Below are positions 8,648 to 17,879 of a stretch of 64,000 bases of DNA, piece after piece; the stretch's first letter is position 1, and each line of letters opens with the position of its first letter. The DNA is taken from positions 24,893-88,892 of the forward strand of contig LUJM01000014.1 in the NCBI GenBank assembly GCA_001689415.1. Reading direction: 5' to 3'. Made by a program: the position numbers and the translations under genes. This DNA is from Bacteroidales bacterium M2 (GTDB lineage Bacteria; Bacteroidota; Bacteroidia; Bacteroidales; Muribaculaceae). The notes beneath the pieces were generated by a model that was not told the origin of the DNA, searched no databases, and was given only the letters and a program-made list of their open reading frames with translations.

Positions 8648-9415
8648 ATGGACTATATGGAAATAGCATCTCTTTTGGAACGTCGATTGGATGGCTATTA
8701 CCGCTTAAAACCCAACTCTGTTGCAGACATTAAAGCGTTTATAAGCGATAAAACGTACTTTGATGGCTATGAGCAGTTCTATGGAATTTCAGAGCTAAAG
8801 CCGAGTATGCTCACACCGATAGAATCAAAATGGTTCTCATATGTGAATAATCTTGTTGACCCTAATAAATTTAGAACAGATATACGTTCTCTCATTGAAA
8901 GTACAGAAATTGAAGTTGTTTTTGACACACGCATTGCAGAAATAATAGAAAGTGACAACCGCACGACCAAAGACATCGGCAATATTGGCGAATCTATTAT
9001 TTATTCACATGAGAAACAACGTCTTAAACTCGCAGGCTACGAAGATTTTCTTCATCTGATTACTATTGTAGACAGCCCTGCATATCATCCAGGCTTCGAT
9101 ATCGACAGTCTTGAAGGAGACGGAACAAATCATCATAGATACATAGAGGTCAAGACTACAGTCAGCCGCAAAAAAATTAATCTGTTTAGCTTCCATATGT
9201 CTCCCAATGAATGGGCAGTAGCAGAAACAAACCGCGAGCATTATTGTATCTATCGTCTTATGCTTAGTGCCACTGAGAAAACACTATATATACTTCGTAA
9301 TCCTGTTGCACTGTATAAAAGAGACGAGATAGAAGCTCTACCGCGCAATGGCATGGAAATCTCATTTGATTCATCAAAATTTAAACCTGAAGAATTATTG
9401 GTATGGCAAGGATAA
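8648..9415 (+). CDS. C-terminal DUF3883/PD-(D/E)XK nuclease fragment
   Basis: The 255-residue frame starts at an internal ATG. Its second half contains GNIGESIIYSHEKQRLKLAG, then PGFDID, then HRYIEVKTT. This Glu...Asp...ExK order is that of a PD-(D/E)XK nuclease core. The following NEWAVAETNREHYCIYRLM matches the DUF3883 (NO VEIN C-terminal-like) pattern found in restriction and defence proteins. The stop overlaps the ATG of the second methyltransferase by 13 bp. The first half lacks a separate promoter or strong start signal, so this is more likely the distal part of the interrupted gene than an independent one. Translation restart at 8648 could still make a nuclease domain without its N-terminal partner. 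Confidence 0.65.
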   Translation: MDYMEIASLLERRLDGYYRLKPNSVADIKAFISDKTYFDGYEQFYGISELKPSMLTPIESKWFSYVNNLVDPNKFRTDIRSLIESTEIEVVFDTRIAEIIESDNRTTKDIGNIGESIIYSHEKQRLKLAGYEDFLHLITIVDSPAYHPGFDIDSLEGDGTNHHRYIEVKTTVSRKKINLFSFHMSPNEWAVAETNREHYCIYRLMLSATEKTLYILRNPVALYKRDEIEALPRNGMEISFDSSKFKPEELLVWQG

Positions 9416-10479
9416 AAGTAGCTTCACTATTCTGTGGTTGTGGAGGCATGGATTTAGGAATCGTTGGAGGTTTCTCATTCCTTGACACAGATTATCCCCG
9501 ATCTGCATTTGATATAGTTTATGCCGTAGACAACGATGAATATTGCACAAAATTATATAATGCCAACTTTGAGCATAAGTGTATTATTAAAGACGTAAGA
9601 GAAATCAAACCAGAACAAATCCCTGATTTTGATGTATTGGTAGGAGGATTCCCATGCCAATCTTTTTCTATCTCAGCACAGAATCCACCTCGTCTTGGTT
9701 TCAAAGACGAAAGAGGCATGCTTTTCTTCGAAATGGTAAAAATACTCAAAGAAAAGAAACCTCGCGTCTTCATCGCAGAGAATGTCAAAGGCCTGTTGTC
9801 AGCTAATCATAAGCAGGCTTTCCCGATGATTCTAAAAGAGTTTTCCGAAGCGGGCTATGATGTTCAATATTATTTGGTAAACGCGTCCAAGTTTGGTGTT
9901 CCCCAAAAACGTGAACGCGTCATAATTATAGGCTTCCGTGAAAAAAAAGATAAAAAGAACTTCGTTTTTTCCCATTATATTCCTAACTTGTCAGTACTTG
10001 GCGATGTCATTGATGAACTCGAGAACGAAAACGAAGCTCTTTTTTTCAGCGATAGAGCCGTTGCCGGTATGCTGGCCGTTCGCAACAAAATGAACAAAGG
10101 ACGAGCCCAAGACCTAACACAACCATGCAATACTATAAGTGCTCATCTAGCTAAGGTTAGTTTGAACTCAACAGACCCAGTACTAATGATAGGGAATCGC
10201 TACCGAAGATTCTCCTGCCGAGAGGCTGCGCGAATTCAGAGTTTTCCTGATTCATTTATTCTTGACATAGTATCACCTATACGACAATACAAAGCAATCG
10301 GAAATGCAGTGCCACCAGTAATGATGTGGCATATAGCCAATGCCATTCAACGTGCTCTTGAGGTTTCTGATGGAGAATACGACACATATTCTAAGAAGGC
10401 ATCGCCTCAATATGCATTTCCTCGTTATGAGGGCCTTCAAGGATGCCTTTTTGAACAAGAAGCGCAATATGGTAATTAG
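9403..10479 (+). CDS. C5-cytosine DNA methyltransferase (second of two)
   Basis: This 358-residue enzyme has all catalytic motifs: I SLFCGCGGMDLG (residues 8-19), IV GGFPCQSFSIS with catalytic Cys85, VI AENVKGL, VIII GVPQKRERVIIIGF, IX CREAARIQSFPD and X AIGNAVPPVMM. It differs clearly from the first methyltransferase (GGFPCQS against GGPPCQG, different target-recognition region), so it is not a recent duplicate. Two different C5 enzymes beside one nuclease usually means an asymmetric recognition site, each enzyme modifying one strand. It overlaps the nuclease gene by 13 bp and ends the AT-rich cassette. The 250 bp that follow hold no gene and no clear direct repeat marking an insertion. Confidence 0.95.
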   Translation: MARIKVASLFCGCGGMDLGIVGGFSFLDTDYPRSAFDIVYAVDNDEYCTKLYNANFEHKCIIKDVREIKPEQIPDFDVLVGGFPCQSFSISAQNPPRLGFKDERGMLFFEMVKILKEKKPRVFIAENVKGLLSANHKQAFPMILKEFSEAGYDVQYYLVNASKFGVPQKRERVIIIGFREKKDKKNFVFSHYIPNLSVLGDVIDELENENEALFFSDRAVAGMLAVRNKMNKGRAQDLTQPCNTISAHLAKVSLNSTDPVLMIGNRYRRFSCREAARIQSFPDSFILDIVSPIRQYKAIGNAVPPVMMWHIANAIQRALEVSDGEYDTYSKKASPQYAFPRYEGLQGCLFEQEAQYGN

Positions 10480-10731
10480 TAAAGGCTAAATGATGCATAT
10501 CCTCTAAAGTGTAACAATTTAACCATGCATAGCCATTTGTATTACTAATGATGTAAATGACTGGCAATCGAGGAAGGGTATCTCTATAGTTTGAAGGCTG
10601 GCGGAATCATTTCCCCTAAGCCGAAGGTTGGTTGGATTAATTGTTTTTGAGTGCCATGCCTTTTTCCTGTGTTTTTATTTAAAATGCGTAAGGCGGGGCA
10701 ATAATCGGCGGTGGGGGGCGTTAGTGTAGTG

Positions 10732-11451
10732 ATGAAGTATTTAAGATTGATTTTGATTGCACTGACTGTCGCTGTGGCTTGCGCTCCGGCGGCGGCTCGC
10801 GCATTCAACGATAAGCTTCAGAACCGACCATATGCCGACCAGCGAAAATGGCACCTCGGTTTCTCGATTGGAGCATACAGCAGCGACCTGCACTTCACTC
10901 ACAATGGTTTCACCACCGAATCGGGTGAACAGTGGCGTATCGACCAGCCTAATTACCAGCCGGGGTTTTGCGTCAACGGCCTGTTTGACTGGCGTTTGAA
11001 CAATTACTTCTCGCTACGTGTGTCGCCGGGCATGTACTTCGGCAGCCGCGACATCACCATGCGCGAACTCAACAGCGGCGCAGAGGAGCGACAGAACATC
11101 AAATCAACATTCGTAGTCCTGCCCGTCGACATCAAATTTTCCGCCCAGCGCTATCGCAATGCTCGCCCCTACGTGGTAGGCGGTGTGATGCCGGCATTCG
11201 ATGTGACAAAGAAGCGAAGCGACTTCCTGCAGCTCAACACCGGCGATTTCTACATCTCGATTGGCTTCGGCTGCGATTTCTACCTGCCTTATTTCAAGCT
11301 GATTCCCGAGCTGAAATTCTGCTTCGGTCTTAGCGATGTGCTCGTACACGACCGTCCCGACCTTTTCGACGACCCAAACAAGTTTAAATACACACAATCG
11401 ATCGCCAAGGCGACATCCAAGATGATTGTTCTAACTTTCTACTTCGAATGA
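10732..11451 (+). CDS. porT: PorT-family outer membrane protein (type IX secretion)
   Basis: This is an outer-membrane beta-barrel of the PorT/SprT type, needed for type IX secretion. A signal peptide ends near residue 23 (ACAPAAARA-FND). The rest is rich in alternating beta strands, with the family-like blocks KWHLGFSIGAYSSDLHF, FSLRVSPGMYFGSRDI, ARPYVVGGVMPAFD and ELKFCFGLSDVL, ending in the aromatic strand MIVLTFYFE. The ATG at 10732 is preferred to an in-frame GTG at 10711 because it places the signal peptide correctly. The stop overlaps the porP ATG (ATGA), and gldKLMN follow, which supports the role. Assignment is by sequence pattern and context. Confidence 0.8.
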   Translation: MKYLRLILIALTVAVACAPAAARAFNDKLQNRPYADQRKWHLGFSIGAYSSDLHFTHNGFTTESGEQWRIDQPNYQPGFCVNGLFDWRLNNYFSLRVSPGMYFGSRDITMRELNSGAEERQNIKSTFVVLPVDIKFSAQRYRNARPYVVGGVMPAFDVTKKRSDFLQLNTGDFYISIGFGCDFYLPYFKLIPELKFCFGLSDVLVHDRPDLFDDPNKFKYTQSIAKATSKMIVLTFYFE

Positions 11452-12437
11452 TGCGCCTCAAACTCATACTTATCACACTCATCGTCCTGGTATCGCAGCA
11501 GTTATTTGCTCAGAGCGAGGCAAACATCTCGCAGTATTACGCTGTGCCTACGCTGTTTAACCCTGCCGCGACAGGCCAGACCGACTTCGTACGCATTCGC
11601 GGCGGAGCAAGGCTGCAATGGGTAGGAATCGACAATGCTCCCCGCACATTTATCGGCGCTGCCGACATGCCATTCAAGCTGGGCAACAGCCGCGTGGGCG
11701 TGGGTGCGGTGATAAACCAGGAGAGCATCGGCCTCTTTTCGGGCCTCGACCTGGGCATACAGGCATCTTACAAACTCCGCAAATGGGGTGGCGTTTGGAG
11801 CATCGGCCTGCAGATAGGTTTTCGCGACCAGAGCTTCAAAGGCTCGGAAGTATATCTGCCCGACGGCGACGAATATCACCAGGGCACCGACGATGCCATA
11901 CCGACAAGCGACATTCACGGCACAGCATTCGACGGCGCTCTCGGCCTATGGTACGATCACTCCAAATTCTACGCGGGACTCTCGTGTACGCACCTCATGT
12001 CGCCAACTATCACAATGAATGCCGAAAGCGCCTCGGGGGGCTCGGAAACAAGCAGCGCCAGGCGATACGAATTCAAAACACGGCGCACACTTTATTTCAC
12101 CGCCGGGTGCAATATTCCAATAAAAAATACGTTATTTGAAATAATGCCATCAATATTGGTAAAGAGCGACTTTACCTTCAGCACCGGCGAAATCACCGCC
12201 CGCGCACGCTACCGCAAGTTCCTCAGCTTCGGCATTGGCTACCGCTGGGACGATGCCGTGATAGCTACAGTTGCCGCCGAAATCAAAAATTTCTACATCG
12301 GCTACAGCTACGACTACGCTACAAGTGCCATTCGCAGTGCTTCGATGGGAAGCCACGAACTATTCGTGGGCTACAGCCTTAAACTCGACATGGGCGAGAA
12401 AAACCGCAACCGCCACAAGAGCGTGAGGATTATGTAA
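11448..12437 (+). CDS. porP: PorP/SprF-family type IX secretion outer membrane protein
   Basis: The 329-residue protein has a signal peptide (cleaved after QQLFAQ, about residue 22). It then shows the hallmark start of the PorP/SprF family: ISQYYAVPTLFNPAATGQTD followed by RIRGGARLQWVGI. The remainder is a beta-barrel with repeated GVGA and GLSCTHLM-type strands. PorP partners with the PorK/PorN ring and, in relatives, with gliding or surface proteins. It sits directly before gldK, as porP does in Porphyromonas. The last strand is SHELFVGYSLKLDM, followed by a short basic tail. Confidence 0.9.
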   Translation: MMRLKLILITLIVLVSQQLFAQSEANISQYYAVPTLFNPAATGQTDFVRIRGGARLQWVGIDNAPRTFIGAADMPFKLGNSRVGVGAVINQESIGLFSGLDLGIQASYKLRKWGGVWSIGLQIGFRDQSFKGSEVYLPDGDEYHQGTDDAIPTSDIHGTAFDGALGLWYDHSKFYAGLSCTHLMSPTITMNAESASGGSETSSARRYEFKTRRTLYFTAGCNIPIKNTLFEIMPSILVKSDFTFSTGEITARARYRKFLSFGIGYRWDDAVIATVAAEIKNFYIGYSYDYATSAIRSASMGSHELFVGYSLKLDMGEKNRNRHKSVRIM

Positions 12438-12503
12438 GCAATTATATAGCTAATTAGATAAACCAATCTCGGGGCCTCGGCTCCACCTTGTGTAAGAATA
12501 TAT

Positions 12504-13952
12504 ATGAAAAAGATTAGTAACATATTAATACCATTGACCATAGCGGTGATGATTGCATCTTGCGCTACCGGAGGCTCTCGCGGTTCTGCCGGAGGTGAGG
12601 TAACCGGTGTGGGTGCTACATCGTGGGCCGAGCCTACGCCTTACGGAATGGTGCTCGTCGACAGGGGTTCGATGAAAGTCGGTGTAAACAAGGCCGACTC
12701 GTTATGGAACCTGCAGGCTGATGCAAGAGGAATCAGTGTCGACGGTTTCTGGATGGACGAGACCGAGATTACAAACGGCAAGTACAAGCAATTTGTATTC
12801 TGGGTTCGCGACAGCATCATACGCGAGCGTCTTGCCGACCCGGCATACGGGGGTAACGAAGATTTCAAAATCGAGGAAGACCGCGAAGGAAACCCTGTGA
12901 CACCTCACCTCAACTGGAACAAGGCTATTCCTTGGCGCAACCCGAACGAGGATGAGCAGCGTGCAATCGAAAGCGTATATCGCACAAACCCAATTACAGG
13001 TGTACGCGAACTCGACCCCAACCAGCTCAACTACCGATACGAAGTATACAACCACACCGAGGCTGCACGCCGACGCAACCGCCTCGAGCCCGAACGTCGC
13101 GACTACAACACCGACCGTCGCAACGTGCAGCGCGTTGAACCCACAATCTCGAAAGATACCGCATGGATTGACGAAGAAGGCCAAATCCGACGCCAGACAA
13201 TACAGCGACAGCTAACCGGCCCATACGACTTCCTAAATACATATATCGTGAATGTTTACCCCGACACAACAGCCTGGGTCAACGACTTCGAAAACGCATA
13301 CAACGAGCCATATGTACGCATGTACTTCGCTCACGGCGGCTACAACGACTATCCAGTGGTAGGCGTGAGCTGGGAACAGGCAAACGCATTTGCTAACTGG
13401 CGCACCGAATTCCTTCGCCGTTCGCTCGGCAAAGAAGGCGTATATGTAGAGCCATACCGTCTGCCCACCGAGGCCGAATGGGAATATGCTGCCCGAGCCG
13501 GTGTAAACGAGAACATGTACCCTTGGGACGGAGATCTGACTATGAGCGAGGACAAAGGATGCTTCTACGCAAACTTCAAACCTGCTGAGGGTAATTACGT
13601 TCGCGACGGTCATGTGATAACTTCTCGGGTAGGCACATACGCGCCAAACGATTTCGGTCTCTACGATATGGCGGGTAACGTGAGCGAATGGACCTCTACC
13701 GCATTTACCGAAAGTGTAGGCCGACTTACGAGCGACCTCAACCCCGAATACCGATACAACGCTGCCGAAGAAGACCCCTACAAGATGAAACGTAAAATCA
13801 TTCGTGGCGGCTCGTGGAAAGACGTGGCTCACAATGTGCGCTCCGACCTGCGTATGTGGGAGTATCAAAACGAACAACGATCTTATATCGGATTCCGCTG
13901 CGTGCGTTCGCAGATTGGATTCGCTAAAGGACAGAAACAAAATAAAAAATAA
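12504..13952 (+). CDS. gldK: GldK/PorK lipoprotein of type IX secretion
   Basis: This lipoprotein forms the periplasmic ring on the outer membrane together with GldN. The signal peptide ends in a lipobox (VMIASC, Cys19 or near). The body is a formylglycine-generating-enzyme (sulfatase-modifying) fold used structurally: GFWMDETEITNGKYKQFV, PVVGVSWEQANAFANWRTEFL, RLPTEAEWEYAARAG, DMAGNVSEWTSTAF and the end block IRGGSWKDVAHNVRSDLR...YIGFRCVR. The length of 482 residues is typical of GldK. It is the first gene of gldKLMN, with gaps of 70, 23 and 31 bp to the following genes. Confidence 0.95.
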   Translation: MKKISNILIPLTIAVMIASCATGGSRGSAGGEVTGVGATSWAEPTPYGMVLVDRGSMKVGVNKADSLWNLQADARGISVDGFWMDETEITNGKYKQFVFWVRDSIIRERLADPAYGGNEDFKIEEDREGNPVTPHLNWNKAIPWRNPNEDEQRAIESVYRTNPITGVRELDPNQLNYRYEVYNHTEAARRRNRLEPERRDYNTDRRNVQRVEPTISKDTAWIDEEGQIRRQTIQRQLTGPYDFLNTYIVNVYPDTTAWVNDFENAYNEPYVRMYFAHGGYNDYPVVGVSWEQANAFANWRTEFLRRSLGKEGVYVEPYRLPTEAEWEYAARAGVNENMYPWDGDLTMSEDKGCFYANFKPAEGNYVRDGHVITSRVGTYAPNDFGLYDMAGNVSEWTSTAFTESVGRLTSDLNPEYRYNAAEEDPYKMKRKIIRGGSWKDVAHNVRSDLRMWEYQNEQRSYIGFRCVRSQIGFAKGQKQNKK

Positions 13953-14022
13953 CGACGACATGCGGTAAAACCGGATCCGTATATCACCGGGCCCGGCCGA
14001 ACTAAAGAAATTATAGTACACA

Positions 14023-14934
14023 ATGGGAAAAATCAAGACATACAAAAGCGTTATCGGCACCTTTATCAGTAGCGAGAACGGCCAGCGCTTTTTCAACTTT
14101 GCCTACTCTATCGGCGCCGCAATCGTAATCTGGGGTGCACTGTTCAAGATATTGCATCTCCCCGGAGGCAATGCTCTACTTTCAATCGGTATGGGTACCG
14201 AGGTGCTCATGTTCGTGCTAACAGCTTTCGACCGTCCTCCTAAAGAATATAAATGGGAAGACGTGTTCCCTGCTCTGCGCGGCGAAGAAGATGCCGAGGT
14301 TCGCGGAGGCATCAGCGGTGTAGCCGGTGCTTCTGCAGGCCCTGTTCAGGCAGGTAGCGCTCAAGCCGGACCGGTCGACATCAACGCGTCACAGGTTCAA
14401 TCCTTTGCCTCGACCACACAGCAATGCCTCGACCAAATGGCAGCTCTTGCCGTAGAGATGCAGCAACTCCACTCCACAACTGCCGCCCTCAACCAAGTAT
14501 CGGCAACCCTGCTCGACAGTTATCGCGCTATTACCGAGAACTCCGAAGGCATCAGCCGCAGCTCGGCAGGATATGTAGAGCAGATGTCGGCACTGCACCA
14601 GAACCTCGGAGGACTCAACACTATCTACGAGCTACAGCTACGCAGCGTTTCTTCGCAAATCGACGCTATCGACCGCGTGAACCGCGGCATCAAGGATATC
14701 CGCGACATGTACGAAAAGAGCGCCAACCAGAGCGCCCGCTACTGCGAGGAAACAGAAAAAATGGCTCGCTACATGCAGCAGCTCAACAGCATCTACGAGC
14801 GTATGATACAAGCAATGACCGTAAACATGTACCGTCCGGCAAATATGCCCGACCTCGGTGGTATCGATATAAACAGCGACATCCACAACGGTGTTTCGCA
14901 CCAGGCGCCGGTACAGCAGCAGGCAAACGTCTAA
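14023..14934 (+). CDS. gldL: GldL/PorL inner-membrane motor subunit
   Basis: GldL pairs with GldM to form the proton-driven motor that powers type IX secretion. Two N-terminal transmembrane helices are visible (about residues 24-44 and 50-68). They contain GALFKILHLPGGNALLSIGMGTEVL, in which Glu60 corresponds to the membrane glutamate essential for proton use in Flavobacterium GldL. The cytoplasmic part, residues 120-270, is a long helical and coiled-coil region rich in Gln and Ser. The C-terminus is disordered and Gln-rich. Length is 303 residues. Position between gldK and gldM confirms the assignment. Confidence 0.93.
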   Translation: MGKIKTYKSVIGTFISSENGQRFFNFAYSIGAAIVIWGALFKILHLPGGNALLSIGMGTEVLMFVLTAFDRPPKEYKWEDVFPALRGEEDAEVRGGISGVAGASAGPVQAGSAQAGPVDINASQVQSFASTTQQCLDQMAALAVEMQQLHSTTAALNQVSATLLDSYRAITENSEGISRSSAGYVEQMSALHQNLGGLNTIYELQLRSVSSQIDAIDRVNRGIKDIRDMYEKSANQSARYCEETEKMARYMQQLNSIYERMIQAMTVNMYRPANMPDLGGIDINSDIHNGVSHQAPVQQQANV

Positions 14935-14957
14935 TCTTAAATGTAAGAGTCAGATAA

Positions 14958-16523
14958 ATGGGAGCTAATACAAACAGGCTTTCGCCTCGTCAGAAGATGA
15001 TCAACCTTATGTACATCGTTCTGACGGCTATGCTGGCGCTCAACGTTTCGAGCGACGTGCTCGACGGCTTTACGCAGGTGCACGAGGGCCTAAACCGCTC
15101 CAACACCAACTATGGCCAGCGAAACAACGCTATTTACGGCGAACTCGAATCGCTGGCAGCGAAAAACCCCGACAAGGCGACTGCGTGGCTCGAAAAGGCC
15201 AACGCTGTCCGCAACCGAACTGCCGAGCTATACAACTACGTCGATACTCTCAAGCAGGCGATTGTAGAAAAAGCCGACGGCGATGATGCAAATGTTTTCG
15301 ACATCAAAAACCGCGACGACCTCGAATCTGCCGCCGTTGTGATGCTTGCCCCGGGAAATCCCCGAGGTGCTCTCCTTCGCAACAAAATCGACGACTACTG
15401 CGCTTTCGTCACAGCATTCATACCCGACACGACCAAGCGAGCCACTATCGCTGAGGCCCTTTCTACCGCTTCGGTAACACGTCGCGGCACTCTCGCACCT
15501 CAGGCTTGGGAAGAAGCTAAATTCGACCAGCAGCCTGTCGTTGCTGCCGTGACAATCCTCGCTAAGCTGCAGAGCGACATACTATATGCCGAGGGCGAGG
15601 CTCTGAACTCGCTCCTTAGCCAGGTCGACGCCGGCGACGTAAGGGTAAACGAACTATCAGCCTATGTGATGCCTCAGTCGCGACTGGTGATGCGCGGCAG
15701 CAAATACTCGGCAAATATCGTGCTTGCGGCTGTAGATACCACCCAGCGCCCGCAGGTCTTCATTGAGGGCAAACAGCTCGCAAACGACCGCGGACTCTAC
15801 GAAGTAGCCACAGGCTCCACAGGCGACTTCACCTACAAGGGATGGCTCGAGGTCCCCAACCCCGACGGCAGCACTACACGACGCGACTTCACTTCATCGT
15901 ACACCGTAATCGAGCCTATGGCCACTGTATCGGCTACGATGATGAATGTTCTCTACGCCGGTATCGACAACCCCGTGAGCATTTCAGTGCCGGGCGTTGC
16001 AATGGGCGATATATCAGCCTCGATGACAAACGGCTCACTCACTCGCCAGGGCGACCATTGGATAGCACGTCCGGGGCAGGTTGGCAGCGATGCCACTGTC
16101 ACAGTAACAGCCAACATGGACGGCAAACCGGTTCAAATGGCTCAGACAAAATTCCGTGTTCGCAAGCTCCCCGACCCGACTCCGTTTATAGCATTCAAAG
16201 ACGCATCAGGTAATACCGACCACTACCGTGGCGGCAAACCATTCAAAAAAGCTCTGCTCCTTGCCTCTCCCGGCCTCGAGGCTGCTATCGACGACGGTTT
16301 GCTCGATACTCCGTTTACAGTAGAGAGCTTCGAAACTGTATTCTTCGATTCTTCGGGCAACGCGATGCCGGAAGTAAGCAACGGATCGCAGTTCTCGCAG
16401 CGACAGAAACAGCAGTTCCAGCGTCTTGGACGAGGCAAACGATTCTACATTTCCAGAATTCGTGCCAAAGGCCCCGACGGACTTACCCGCGACCTTTCGC
16501 CAATGGAGGTCATAATCAACTAA
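14958..16523 (+). CDS. gldM: GldM/PorM motor subunit
   Basis: GldM is a single-pass inner-membrane protein whose large periplasmic part reaches up to the GldK/GldN ring. The start LSPRQKMINLMYIVLTAMLALNVSSDVLDGF is the family signature; Arg11 matches the arginine that pairs with the GldL glutamate in the studied Flavobacterium motor. A helical region follows (about 40-220), then a series of beta domains (220-515), including AGIDNPVSISVPGV and the final block RGKRFYISRIRAKGPDGLTR. Length is 521 residues, normal for the family. Confidence 0.95.
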   Translation: MGANTNRLSPRQKMINLMYIVLTAMLALNVSSDVLDGFTQVHEGLNRSNTNYGQRNNAIYGELESLAAKNPDKATAWLEKANAVRNRTAELYNYVDTLKQAIVEKADGDDANVFDIKNRDDLESAAVVMLAPGNPRGALLRNKIDDYCAFVTAFIPDTTKRATIAEALSTASVTRRGTLAPQAWEEAKFDQQPVVAAVTILAKLQSDILYAEGEALNSLLSQVDAGDVRVNELSAYVMPQSRLVMRGSKYSANIVLAAVDTTQRPQVFIEGKQLANDRGLYEVATGSTGDFTYKGWLEVPNPDGSTTRRDFTSSYTVIEPMATVSATMMNVLYAGIDNPVSISVPGVAMGDISASMTNGSLTRQGDHWIARPGQVGSDATVTVTANMDGKPVQMAQTKFRVRKLPDPTPFIAFKDASGNTDHYRGGKPFKKALLLASPGLEAAIDDGLLDTPFTVESFETVFFDSSGNAMPEVSNGSQFSQRQKQQFQRLGRGKRFYISRIRAKGPDGLTRDLSPMEVIIN

Positions 16524-16554
16524 GATTTATCTTAAGATAATTAATAATAATACG

Positions 16555-17688
16555 ATGCACAAGATATTGAGAATAAGCCTTGCGGCCATTGCCCTGTTAC
16601 TACTTGGCAGCGAACTTTGCGCCCAGGAACAAAGCCAGGGCAGCGTAGTACGCCGTGGCGGACGCGAACGAAAAACCGAGCAGCAGGACGGTTCGCAGGT
16701 TACACAGCGCATGCAGAGCTTCTACTCCGACAAGGACGAGTCGATTAGCGATGCCGACAGGCAGTGGATGCGTGTGATTTACCGTTCCATTGACCTCGAC
16801 AAGGATAAAAACGCCGCGCTATATTTCCCCGAAGAACCGATAGAAGGACAGGAAAACCTGTTCCGCATCATCATGCGCCTGCTGGCCAACAATACCATAC
16901 CGGCATACGAATATCTCGACGGCCGCGAAATCTTCACCGACCAGTACCGCATCAAGACCCGCGACGTACTCGACAGGTTCTACATACCCTACACCGAGGC
17001 CAAGGGTTCTACCGAAAAGAATCCGCGCTTCACTATCGACCCAAGCGACGTTCCTACTAACGAGGTCCTGTCGTACTACGTGGTCGAGCGTTGGGAGTTC
17101 GATACCCGCCACAACCGTCTGAGGCCTGTAGTCGAAGCCATTTGCCCGGTATTGCATCGTTCCGGCGATTTTGGCGGAGACGCGCTAAAATACCCCATGT
17201 TCTGGGTCAAGTTCTCCGACCTGAGGCCATATCTTGCTGCTCAGGCAATTTTTGTCGACGACGACAACAACCTGCCAACATGCAGCTACGACGACTTCTT
17301 CACCCTCAACATGTACGACGGCGACATCTACAAGACCCGCAACCTCAAAAACAAATCGATGGTGCAGCAGTATCCTGACCCCGACGCTCTAAAACGCGCT
17401 CAGGACAGCATACAGAGCCGTCTCGACAACTTCGAATCGAAGCTCTGGGTTCCAACCCGCGAAGAGGTTATCGCTGCTCGCGAAGCTCGTGAAGCTCTCG
17501 AGGCCGGTGCCGACAGCACTGAAGTCGCCAAAGCTACAGAAAAGACTTCGAATACGCGTGCCACTCGTCGTTCGGCAAAGCGCTCGGCAAAAGCTCCTAA
17601 AGAAAAGAAGGTAAAAGAAAGCAAACCGAAAGAAATCAAAAGTTCATCGTCTTCTAACGCTGCCCGTTCGGTACGCCGCCGTCGCTGA
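16555..17688 (+). CDS. gldN: GldN/PorN ring component of type IX secretion
   Basis: The 377-residue periplasmic protein has a signal peptide (ending near LLGSELCAQE) and the GldN core: DRQWMRVIYRSIDLDKDKNAALYFP, FRIIMRLLANNTIPAYEYLDGREIF and WVKFSDLRPYLA. GldN binds GldK to form the ring below the outer membrane. The C-terminal 90 residues are a highly charged Glu/Ala then Lys/Ser/Arg-rich tail (KRSAKAPKEKKVKESKPKE), probably disordered. It is the last gene of the operon. An imperfect hairpin follows at 17708-17742. Confidence 0.93.
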   Translation: MHKILRISLAAIALLLLGSELCAQEQSQGSVVRRGGRERKTEQQDGSQVTQRMQSFYSDKDESISDADRQWMRVIYRSIDLDKDKNAALYFPEEPIEGQENLFRIIMRLLANNTIPAYEYLDGREIFTDQYRIKTRDVLDRFYIPYTEAKGSTEKNPRFTIDPSDVPTNEVLSYYVVERWEFDTRHNRLRPVVEAICPVLHRSGDFGGDALKYPMFWVKFSDLRPYLAAQAIFVDDDNNLPTCSYDDFFTLNMYDGDIYKTRNLKNKSMVQQYPDPDALKRAQDSIQSRLDNFESKLWVPTREEVIAAREAREALEAGADSTEVAKATEKTSNTRATRRSAKRSAKAPKEKKVKESKPKEIKSSSSSNAARSVRRRR

Positions 17689-17707
17689 CAGTCGTACTAC
17701 AATATCA

Positions 17708-17742
17708 CAGGGTCATCAGGCTGTCAAGCCTTGGTGGCCCTG
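17708..17742 (+). terminator. Hairpin after the type IX secretion operon
   Basis: A stem of about 13 bp with several G-T pairs (CAGGG...CCCTG) lies 20 bp after the gldN stop. The following A/T stretch is short, so termination efficiency is uncertain. Confidence 0.4.
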
Positions 17743-17879
17743 AAATTTATAGGTACAATATTCGTTTCGCAGACTTCGGCCTGCGGAACCAAATATCTTG
17801 GGTTTCAACAATTTCTACCTGTCGGAGGTCTTATTTATAGTTTGCAAACCTCTTACAAGGTAATAAAACTGACATAAAC

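Larger units (their letters stand above)
7940..9415 (+). pseudogene. Restriction endonuclease-like gene interrupted by an in-frame TAA
   Basis: The two reading frames 7940-8518 and 8648-9415 are in the same frame. After the TAA at 8516-8518 the frame stays open with no further stop to 9415. The 43 codons between the pieces encode protein-like sequence with no start codon of their own (for example YYDKRDPRNFNSKGKPRSK, then VVRYAGDIMDYMEIA). Removing the single stop would give one 491-residue protein: an N-terminal helical region and a C-terminal PD-(D/E)XK/DUF3883 nuclease domain. The simplest reading is a nonsense mutation (for example CAA to TAA) that inactivated the nuclease while both methyltransferases stayed intact. 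Read-through or a sequencing error are the alternatives. Confidence 0.7.

Noticed and set aside
10480..10731. Insertion site or tRNA flanking the methyltransferase cassette
   Set aside because: No tRNA, no clear direct repeat shared with 6666-6765, and no integrase or transposase were found.
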